From positions 124,001-188,000 of the forward strand of contig WBMZ01006344.1 of the NCBI GenBank assembly GCA_013400975.1: a DNA stretch of 64,000 nucleotides. The letters are read 5' to 3'. Shown piece by piece: positions 51,401 to 64,000 of the stretch (positions are counted from its first letter, which is position 1; each line of letters starts with the position of its first letter). A program made the translations under genes and the position numbers. The DNA is from Atrichornis clamosus. Taxonomy: Eukaryota; Chordata; Aves; Passeriformes; Menuridae. Below the pieces are notes generated by a model. It did not search any database, was not told the DNA's origin, and saw only the letters and a program-made list of their open reading frames with translations.

Positions 51401-52819
51401 TGCTGAACTTCAACAAAGCTCACGTTCGTGCTGTGAGTGGGTATGTGGCTGTGGCTAAGGTCACCTCTCAGAAGTTTGTAAACTGAGGGTTGTGATATGG
51501 TCTCAATGTCCCTGCCACACAGAACACAGGAACGATTATCCCAGTGCACTCTTCATTATAAAATGATCCTGGGGGAATTTTAAGCTTGCAGTGTGTGAAA
51601 TTTCATATTTGAGGAGCTCGGTTTTGTCTGGTGACTGCACAGCCAAGCTCACCACGTGTATGGAGGGCAGCACCAGGCACCTTCAGCTACACCTGCCTCT
51701 CACAAGGGTAGCAAGAGCCTGATTCCAGGTGCTGCACTGGTTGTGACATGTGCAGCAAAAGGAAAACAATGTGAGTCCATGTCCCACAGTGAAAATAGAG
51801 CAATTAAAAATATCTATTGTTTTTTTCTTGCAAGCAGAGCATGAAAAACTTTTAGTGAAGAATGAATGCAAACCAGCAAAATGACACTTTCATGGTCTCT
51901 TGACCACCTCCACCACGCTTGAAGCTCTTCAACAGTGCTACAAGTTAGTAGTGGAAATTCTGTGCTATGTTTGCATTTGCAAGTGGTGATAAATCACTAA
52001 TCATACCAACAATTAGCAGGCAGCTCACCTGATAAAGAGGAGCTGCAGTCAGATAGTTTCTGCAGTCTGTCACTTCTCAAGGACAAATAATGTGTTTTAC
52101 AGGGAATATGCTTCAGCCAGAATAATTAGGGAAAATCCAGATGAGAGCTGTACATCTGATGGAGTTACCCTCCACTGCTGCTCTCAGAGGGCTCTCTTGA
52201 AAATCGGATCTGTAATGGATGTTATGGAGATTTGAAAGAAAATTTGAAACATGCGACTTTTTATCTGCTTTTGATGTTACATTCAGCTGCTTTCATCTCA
52301 GAGGATAAAAGTAATTGAACAATAATCCCAAAGAGAGTCAAATACACAAATCAATAAACTGCTCTCACAGGAGAATTTATTTTGATGAGCATGCTGGTGC
52401 CTCACATTTCCCCAGGCTGTGAGGTTTCCATTAGGTGGTCCTGTTCCCTTTAGTACAGCGAGTGGTGCCCTGATTGGGATCACAAACAATGAATGAGGCA
52501 GATGTACTTGCTGAGTATCACCAAACAAGGACAGCTTTTTGCCTCCTTTGAGTGACATCCTAAATCTTCCTTGAAAGCCTGGTACTGTCTTTTGATTTTT
52601 GTGTTCTTTTGGGGAGTATAATGAAAGCCAAGGGCTGGTGCTTCCATTAGACATAGGGATAATGTAGGCTGTCGTTAGGCAAGGTTCCTCTGTCGAGGGT
52701 TTTCCTACCTTTTTCATCCTTTGTATTCCTTTTCTCTGCAGTGCTTTCCAGTGATTTTGGATTTTTTTAAAAATCCATCATGATTTATTTTTCTTAACTC
52801 TTTACATGAATTCTTTAAG
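48463..52819. other. Intronic unique sequence
   Basis: No gene or element is recognised. A 22-bp tandem pair lies at 50262-50305. Confidence 0.5.
50262..50305 (+). repeat. Two-copy 22-bp tandem repeat
   Basis: aaactggcgtacaagggtgc plus tc is followed by aaactgccttacaagggtgc plus tc, with two mismatches. Confidence 0.88.
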
Positions 52820-53372
52820 AAATCCCAGAATGGATCAGGCTGGAAGAGACCACAGTGGATCATCTGGTGCCACCTTCCTGCTCAACAAGGGTCATCCCAG
52901 AGCACAGGGCACAGGGTTGTGTCCAGACAGTCTTGAACAGCCCCAGTCAGGAGACTCTCATCCTCTCTGGGCAGCCTATTCAGGGCTCAGTCACTGCACA
53001 GGAAAGTTCTTCCTCCTGTGCAGGGGGAACTTCCTGGGATCAGCCCCTGCCCGTTCCCCCTGTGCCATTCCAGGCCCCCGGTGCAGAGCTGGGCCCTGCT
53101 CTGCCCCTCCCTGCACACAGGGACACCCAGGGGTGAGGGTCCCTCTCAGCGGGGGCTGCTCTGGAGGCTGCACAGCCCCAGCTCCCTCAGCCTTTCCTGG
53201 GCAGGGAGAGGCTCCAGGCCCTTCCTCATCCTCACAGCCTCTGCCAGCCCCGCTCCAGGAGCTCCCTGTGCCTGCTGTGCTGAGGATCCAGAGCTGGACA
53301 AACTCCAGATGTGCCTCACAGGGCTGGGCACAGGGGCAGGATCCCCTGCCTCGATGTGCTGTCGAGGCCTCA
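52820..53372 (-). mobile_element. CR1 LINE fragment, antisense (longest copy in window)
   Basis: aatcccagaatggatcaggc and tggaagagaccacagtggat open the element. GC-rich internal CR1 text follows (ctccctcagcctttcctggg, agctggacaaactccagatg, gcaggatcccctgcctcgat). An overlapping sense-strand frame of 224 codons is only this element read backwards and is not a gene. Confidence 0.87.
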
Positions 53373-55745
53373 AGTGGCTTAGGACAATTTGGCTCTTCCA
53401 GTAGTGCTCACAAAGCCTCTATTTCATCAACAAGAAGCTCCTTCTGTCAGATCAACAAGTGGGAATACTTCTATTTTTAAAATTTTTGTTGTTGAAGGAC
53501 AGGGTTCTGAAAGAACATTGAGAATTTCTCTTGCAGGTTGCACAGACACAAAAGGAAGCCACAATTACAAACGAGAGAAAAACCTGTCTGCAAGAGCAGT
53601 GCTTTTTTCTGCTGCTCAGAATAATTGAACAGCCCCGTGACTGTGTAGAGGAAGCCTCTCTTTTACCTGCTATTTTGATTACCTTATTTATTTGTATAGA
53701 GATAATTTATGTTTTGTCAGGATCTAGCTTCTGTATTACTCTAAATCTCCTCCACTTAGTCCGTTTGAAGATAACAGCAAAGTACATAGAGGGAGAGAAA
53801 ATAAAAATAAATGCATGTACATGTTAGTAAAACAAATAGTTAAAATAAATATTTATGCATAACAAAATAAATTTGTAAAATCAGGGGTTTTACTTTTGTT
53901 TGGCAAAAACCAAGTGGTTTACCTGCTTTCTAATCTCACTTCATTAGCATATTTAATTATGCTACTGTATTTAATCATCAAAATGCTCAATAATGTACAT
54001 TTTGTTCCCAGCCATGGAATACCACTGCTATGTGTATCCATGATAGATGTTTTTAATAAAATCAGTAATTACCTCTTATTGTTGTTTTAAATTGTTATTT
54101 TTTAAGTTTGTTAGGGCACAATAGGTTTTAGGTATAAAAGAAAGCAAGCTCTCATTTTGCCATTTCATAATATAATGAAAAAAAATTCCTTTAAATAGAT
54201 GCTAATAAACCTTTTCAAAAAGCAGTGCTTAATTATCTTGAAGTTGTTTACAAGTGGAGTTTTGGCAGCTGGGCTCTGGCTGTAGCAGTGTTGGGGCAGG
54301 TGTTGGGAAGGCTGTGCTGGCAGCTCAGGTCCTGCTCTCCACAGCCTTTGCTTTTCCTGTGACCTTGGCCAGCACACGGATTTGGCCTGGGAGTGTGACA
54401 GACACGTTTTGTAACAAATGGAGGGGTCCAGATAGATCTGGGATCCATTTAAAGACACTGGGGTTGTTTATACCTTGTTTTGTTTGGTTCTGTTTGACAA
54501 AGTTGGAGTCTGAGAACAGAGGATGTCTTATGGGATTTTTAATGTAGCAAATATTTTCTTTTTATATATATATATTTTCAAATCCTGGGTTTCTTTCAGT
54601 GCAGAATTCTAAGTAAAATTTGCAACTGAAACAAAGCCAGATCAATAAAAAACTGAAGCTGGTGTGTTGTGAACAGAGTTAAAAAGATGGTGTTAATTGT
54701 TGAGAGAGCTCAGTCCCTGGCTTACCTAACCACATACTCCATTATCTAGCTTATTTCATATTTCTTTTATAATAGATTCATCTGTGTGGCAGCATTCCTC
54801 CTTCTTTATTGCTCAGAGAATGCCCTAAAATAGCCTGCTTTAGTTTATCAGCTGTAATGACACCTATTTCTTTGTGCGTGGCTTGGGCTGTAGTTGATTG
54901 TAGGCATCTCACAAACAATTTGTTTGTTCTGTGGTGATTTTAATGCATCAGTCTCACTCCTTTTTTCTCTTCTCCCTGTTGCAAGTCTTCTTTCAGAACA
55001 CAACTTTCTGTATAATTGCCTGCTTTCAGCTCTGTCTGCACTGCCTTTGGACCAGTGATGATACCTGAAGAGAGAAAGCAAAATCAGATCCAAATATTAG
55101 GGAGCTGTTCTTTCTGCAGGGACGGGCAAAGCCAAAACACTTTCACAGCATTGAGAGACTGGTGAACTCTGTTTAATCAGTGTTCTCATCTGTCATGTCT
55201 GAAAAGGTATTTATCCCACATTTTGGCTCAGAGGCATTGAAATATGATGGGCAGCAGCTGTGAGAGCTGTGAGGCTCAGCAAAGGAACTGTCACAGAAGG
55301 ACATGCTGCACTTCAGGGATGGACAGAGTTGTCCATCACTCAGGAACGTCTGTGCACAGGACATGGATGTGGAAGGTGTTTATGGGACAATTGGTCTGTC
55401 AGGGTCTCTGTGAAGAGACGAGCAGCACACACTGGAGAGTTGCTTGTTCTGCCCTGAACCACCACACTCCCATGAATTTGGCATTTAAGGCAGACCTCTT
55501 GAATATTTTTGCTCTGTCTTGCTACATTTTTTGACAGTAAGTGTGTTTCCCTAGACTTGTTTCATCCTGTGGAAATTTAACGAGGAAGAGGAGGAACAGG
55601 AAATAAAGGAGAGAGAGAGAAGGCTTCAGCTTTTATCTGATACCTGGAGTAAAATCATTGTTGGACACATTTCTGTTTGGTTATCCACCTGTAGGACAAG
55701 AACAATGTCTTTGAAAAGCACAGAGGAAACCTCTGAACTGCTGGT
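53373..55745. other. Intronic sequence, strongly AT-rich in 53660-54240
   Basis: No gene is recognised. It contains a TA run at 54563-54576. The AT-rich part is discussed in the findings. Confidence 0.5.
54563..54576 (+). repeat. (TA)n microsatellite
   Basis: A run of alternating ta follows tcttttt. Confidence 0.8.
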
Positions 55746-55880
55746 TCAGGGCCAGGCTGGACAGGGCTTGCAGGAACCTGCTCCAGAGGAAGGTGTCCCT
55801 GCCCGTGGCAGGCGGGTTGGAATGGGATTCTCCTCATGATTCCTGCCAACCCAACCCTTTCAGAGATTCTGTGATTATGA
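55746..55880 (+). mobile_element. CR1 LINE 3' end, sense
   Basis: cagggccaggctggacaggg, gaaggtgtccctgcccgtgg and ttcctgccaacccaaccctt are followed by agattctgtgatta. Confidence 0.88.
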
Positions 55881-56947
55881 GTTTTGTTGCTGTTGCTTGA
55901 AAAACGGCCACTGTTTCAATTTATTGTGAGAGTGAAATATTCTGTGCAGTTCTCCTGCTATACTGGTGATACTGCCTAATTTATATTTTGAAAATGAAAA
56001 TGAATTTAAATATTTTTCTGGGCTACAAAGAGAGGCTGTAAAGTGCTGGTAGTTGGGAGAACACATGTTTTGGTGGCTTTACTAACTACCAGTGCACCCA
56101 ATTTTCTGCTTATCTCCCCATAGTCTGCCTAGAGGAAGGGCTGGGGACTTTACTGGGGTGCCCAAATGTTGGAGTGCCTGAGCTGGTTGGAGGGACTGGC
56201 TGATGATCTCAGGTGTGGGTGTGCTGAGGGAAAGGCAGAAATTATAGTTACACCTATTTTCTTCTTCTTTCTATATCAGAAGGCATCAATTCAGGATTCA
56301 CACAAAGCTGCTGCTCATGGCACGCTCATTTTTCTTCCCTTTGTGCATTCTCAGTCCCGGTAACCTGCTGCTGGGAAACAGAATTTAATCAGTGGACACC
56401 TGCACTGCTAATAAACTCTGCCTCCTGCTCTCCATAGGGTCAGGGGACACAGGCACAGGGCCCCAGATGAGTAGGGCCATCTCCACTGGCTGTCATGTCT
56501 TCACTGACAGCAGCAATTTCTTGCAATTAGGCTCCTGCAGCAGGTACTTAACCTGGGGGCAGCAGCTGATTGTCTGTATTTAACTTCACTCCTCAACTTC
56601 AGCTCCGTGTTCAAGGCCCAGTGTCCCCCCACGGCTTCCTCTCCTCTCTGTTCTTCCCCTGATGGAGGGTTACAAAGCTGTGACAATTGTTATTGATAAT
56701 CTAAACCAACCTTTTCTTTTCTACGCCTCACCTTGAGTGAGAGGACTGCAGCAAACAAAATGAGCTCTGTGACACTCAATAAGGAAAGAGCAAAACTGGC
56801 CTTAAAAGTCAATTTTCTGTGAAATTTTGATGGTAGAAAAAGCAGCCTCTGAACATCATTGGCTCAACAATATTTTTTTACCTGAACTGAGGACAGAGAG
56901 TTCCACTGAAGGATCACTAGGAGAGTTTGTTTCATTCAGGCCACTTA
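55881..56947. other. Intronic unique sequence
   Basis: Nothing is recognised. Confidence 0.5.
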
Positions 56948-57380
56948 GAATCATTGAATCATTAGGTTGGACAAGTCCTCTAAGATCATCGAGTCCAAGT
57001 GTTCACCCAGCACGGCCAAACCCAGCACTAAACCACATCCCTGAGTGCCACATCTGCACATCTTTTAAATCCCTCCAGGGATGATGACTCCACCAGTTCC
57101 CTGGGCAGCCTCGACCAGTGCCTGGCCATCCTTTCCATGAAGAAATTTTCCTGATATCCAATCTGAACCTCGCCTGGTGCAGCTTGAAGGCATTTCGTCT
57201 CCTCCTGTCCCTGTTCCCTGGGAGCAGAGCCCGACCCCCCCTGGCTCCCCCCTCCTGTCAGGGACTTGTGCAGAGCCAGAAGGGCCCCCCTGAGCCTCCT
57301 TTGCTCCAGGCTGAGACCCCCCAGCTCCCTTAGCTGCTCCTCATCAGACTTGAGCTCCAGATCCCTCTAGACTTGCTCAT
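56948..57380 (-). mobile_element. CR1 LINE 3' fragment, antisense
   Basis: agaatcattgaatcattagg, gatcatcgagtccaagtgtt, cctccagggatgatgactcc and gaagaaattttcctgatatc lead into the complement of the ORF2 tail (cctgtcagggacttgtgcag). The distal half is closely similar, in opposite orientation, to the copy at 95-556. Confidence 0.92.
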
Positions 57381-61257
<3,877 letters not shown>

Positions 61258-62412
61258 TGAGGGAAGACTCATATTCAAGTTGTAAATAACAGCATAACAC
61301 CCTGTCCCACAAGACTTGTGAGCAGCTCCTCTGGACAGTGTGTGTGTTATGCCTGTAAAACTTGTATGTTGAAATGATTTCCATTTCACAGCCATGTTCT
61401 CGAAAGAGCAAAGATCCCTGAGGTGCTTGGACATTACAGACACCACTCTGAGCAGTTGCCAAAGAGCTGTAGGTTTAATTCTTTGTGTTCTGAACCACCC
61501 AGCAGCTTCCTTTATCATATGGACAAATGTAGTCCTGGCATTTGTTGAGTTTTCTTGTGCCTTCACAAGAAAAGATGTTCCCAAAACAAGTATAATGCCT
61601 TCCTTTCCAGAGTGTAGCTTTTTTTAATACCAGTCCTCTGGACATCACATTTTGTAGAGACCTCAGAAGCAAAATTAATTGGGTGTGAACCCTTCTGCTG
61701 TGGTATAAAAGAACAGTTTTCTGGAGGAACTGATGGAAAGCCAACGAAGTGTTGTTATCCCACCTCAGCTATCTCAGACCAAGGACTCTCAAGCACTACA
61801 ACCCTCCCTCCTGTCTAATGTGTAAATTCCTCTGCCTGGGCTGCAAGAAGTTGCTGTCCTAAGTTTCTCTCAGCTGCAAGTGTCTCCTCCAGCCCAATAT
61901 ATCACACAGGGGGACATGAAAGGATGGCAGGTATTTCAGAAAAATGAGCAGGGTTTTTATCAGCAGGCTTGGGAGTGCATTTAGTTACTTATCTCCCACA
62001 GCATTAAAATTTTGCTTGAGTAGGTGTATTTTTGAGCTGGCCTTGTAGTTGTAATGCAATATAAATCTTACATTGTTACTTTACTAAGCAAATCAATCTT
62101 TCATATTGATAAAGGTGCGCAGCCCAGTAGAATCTCCATGCCAAGGTGCAGTCTGGCTATTTAGATGGAGAGTTTTGCTGTTGTGTGGGTGGAGAAGGAC
62201 AAATTAAATTCCCTGCTGCTGCTCTGCTCTACTGGAATAAAATCACACTGGAATTAGCTTTATATTTTCAGGGATTCTGATTTTATTTGTCACTTAGTGG
62301 TTACATTATTGTTTGAATTGTATTGTTGTTTGAACCAAAAGTTGAGAAATAAGCCTTTCACATTGATAGCGGCTTGGTAATGGTAGTGCCTTGAGGGATT
62401 TTAATTTTTAAT

Positions 62413-62440
62413 TTTATTTATTTATTTATTTATTTTTAGC
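62413..62440 (+). repeat. (TTTA)n simple repeat
   Basis: Uninterrupted ttta units within the short intron, about 110 bases before the FN3-3 acceptor. Confidence 0.88.
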
Positions 62441-62520
62441 TCTGAACTTCCTGTCTGGTGGCCTTTTGATGTCTTCTCGTGTGTTCAGCTGGAGCTGGTG
62501 GTAGTTTTTAACGCAGTTTG

Positions 62521-62547
62521 CTGTTTTTTTGGGTTTTTTCCCTGTAG
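62521..62547 (+). other. Splice acceptor of FN3-3 exon
   Basis: A T-rich tract interrupted by ggg ends in ccctgtag at 62547. The phase agrees with the upstream donor, since G plus TT makes Val. Confidence 0.9.
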
Positions 62548-62657
62548 TTCCTGGACCCGTTCCCTTGGAATCTATCCAAGGAGGACCTTTTGAAGAGAAG
62601 ATCTATGTTCAGTGGAAGCCTCCAAATGAGACAAATGGCATCATTACACTCTATGAG
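62548..62657 (+). CDS. PTPRT: PTPRT internal exon encoding the start of fibronectin type III repeat 3 (partial gene)
   Basis: This 110-bp exon continues the extracellular FN3 stalk of the receptor phosphatase. With the G carried over from the previous exon it reads 37 codons, beginning [13 protein letters not shown] and ending TLYE, and it closes in phase 0. Visible features are the FN3 core Trp at residue 23 (VQWKPP) and a sequon NET at residues 27-29. The 110-bp length and the 1-to-0 phase fit the conserved exon structure of R2B phosphatases as I know it. The acceptor lies behind a T-rich tract ending ccctgtag, and the donor is GAG|gtgaga. Codon use is less GC-rich than in the preceding exon, with only one CpG. 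The next expected exon (the remainder of FN3-3, starting around NYKAVGS in PTPRT) is not found before 64000, so it must lie further downstream. Confidence 0.93.
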
Positions 62658-62663
62658 GTGAGA
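62655..62663 (+). other. Splice donor of FN3-3 exon
   Basis: GAG|gtgaga. The exon ends in phase 0 at 62657. Confidence 0.88.
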
Positions 62664-64000
62664 AGAACAGATTGTTGTCAAGGAATACGTGCCACAGGGC
62701 CCTTTTCATATGTGTTTAAGCCAATCCTGAGCTCTGAGAGATTTCAGCAGGTGCTAAAAGAAGCCTGATTAAAATAGATAAGAATCTTCAAGATAATCTG
62801 CTGCTACCATTGAAAGTTTCCCAGTTCAAAAAAAGAGAAAGATTTATTTCCAGTATTTGTGGCAAAATGAGAGCCACACATTGTCCCCGTGTCTCCAGTG
62901 TTCGGTTCCTGCCCTTTTTCCTTCTGCAGCAGCTCCAAGGCCTCTTTTCCCTCTTTTTTTTTTTTTTTTTTCCCTTGAGGTAAAACACCGTTAAGTTTTA
63001 TACCTAAATACTGTAACTAATTCCTCTTTGCCTTTCCAACAGTCATAGCATTTCCTGGCAATATCAGCAGAATGTAACCATTAAGCTTTATCTTAGAGCG
63101 TTCTTTTTGAACGTTTCAGTGATGCATTTGTCCATCCCAACAATTTCCCTGATGCCAATCAAAGTGCAGAGCCAGGTTATAGGATGATCACTGATCGCTC
63201 TGTGCTGGATGAGAAATACATCATTAAATGTGATTCTAGAGCGCATCAGAGGTGATGAAGGTACGGAAGTGTTACTGCTGTCATGTGCTTCTGGTGAAAC
63301 TCTCCATAATGTCATGTACACCCGAAAAGGGAGTGAAAGAGGAGGGCCTGCTTTAGAGGACCATGTGAAATGAGAGACAGTCCTACAAGAGAAGGTAAAG
63401 GCACTTTGATTAAGTAGCAGAAAGTGGTGCAGCAGTGCTGGCTGAGTGTGTGTCAGTTTATGGGTTCAGCACTTACCTCTGTAAGTTTAGAGAAAGTGAA
63501 AAAAATTTGCTTTTACAGGGATGTAAAAACCTTCACTGTGGGCTCGTGCAGCATTTTCTGAGAGAGAGGAGCAAGAACCAATATTTCCCTTTCTCTTTGT
63601 GCTGGGTGAATGTACAAACTTAATATAGAAAAGGCACAGGTGGAAGGAGCAGCCAGTGAGGTTCTGCCCTTTTCCTCTTCCCATCCAGGCTCTCTGTTTG
63701 GAACAGCATGTCCTGTACCATCACTCCCAGACCTCCTTGCTAACACTGGCTGTCTCTATCACAGTGCTGCTCAAATGGAAAAAAATCAAGCAGGTTTAAC
63801 ATCACTGAGCTCTGACACTGCAGCGTGAGAAAGGGATGCAACTTTCTCCTGTGCCTGCACTTCTTGATCATCATCTGGCTCACAAAGGGTAGACTGAGTT
63901 TGATACAGCAGCCTTAAATGGATGAATAGAAGTTCCTCCTGCCAATTTTGTGTCATTTCAGCCAGGCTGAAATCCTTAGCTAATTGCAGAGTCCTTGTTT
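62658..64000 (+). other. PTPRT: Start of the next PTPRT intron
   Basis: The phase-0 intron starts gtgaga. It contains a T18 tract at 62954-62971. No exon matching the next PTPRT coding segment is seen before the window ends. The open frames in both strands here are short and unlike any family I know. Confidence 0.8.
62954..62971 (+). repeat. T18 homopolymer
   Basis: Eighteen consecutive T lie between tccctc and ccctt. Confidence 0.88.

Noticed and set aside
52806..53480. 224-codon sense frame rich in Ser, Pro and Gly
   Set aside because: It coincides with an antisense CR1 copy whose GC-rich text leaves this frame open. There is no splice or domain evidence.

Overview
The window reads as bird genomic DNA, probably from a songbird. 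It is almost entirely intron of one very large gene. The two supportable coding segments, at 60929-61225 and 62548-62657 on the + strand, have canonical splice sites, matching phases and a joined translation that I recognise as the second fibronectin type III (FN3) repeat and the start of the third in receptor-type protein tyrosine phosphatase T (PTPRT, RPTPrho, R2B family). The avian call rests on the interspersed repeats: the recognisable ones are 5'-truncated copies of the CR1 LINE, with typical CR1 3' ends (a 'rapid loss of value' phrase such as cttccaacccaaaccattctg followed by attctgtg-like octamers). The songbird call is an inference from the look of the CR1 subfamilies.

Layout: 1-60928 is intron upstream of the FN3-2 exon. 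I found no other exon in it, so the intron is at least 60.9 kb, which suits a gene known for giant introns. It carries about 18 CR1 fragments, roughly nine in each orientation and together about 4.7 kb. It also holds homopolymer tracts and simple repeats, a perfect 159-bp tandem duplication at 22169-22491, and several 12-24 bp micro-duplications. AT-rich or complex stretches near 11.7-12.2, 19.0-19.5, 27.4-27.9 and 53.7-54.1 kb look like candidate regulatory sequence; this is by eye only, with no alignment behind it. 61226-62547 is a complete 1.3 kb intron. 62658-64000 is the start of the next intron, and the following exon lies outside the window.

The two exons join without changing frame. 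They encode part of the extracellular stalk (MAM, Ig and four FN3 repeats) of a cell-surface, homophilic adhesion-linked phosphatase. The catalytic domains lie outside the window. Other open frames seen in the window are short, overlap CR1 copies or are shadows, and are not called as genes. I saw no tRNA, rRNA, CRISPR, intact transposon or retroviral gene. No new biological system is evident. The best leads are the exact tandem duplication, the ATTA-core cluster, and a 550-bp intron stretch that stays open in frame with the FN3 exon.
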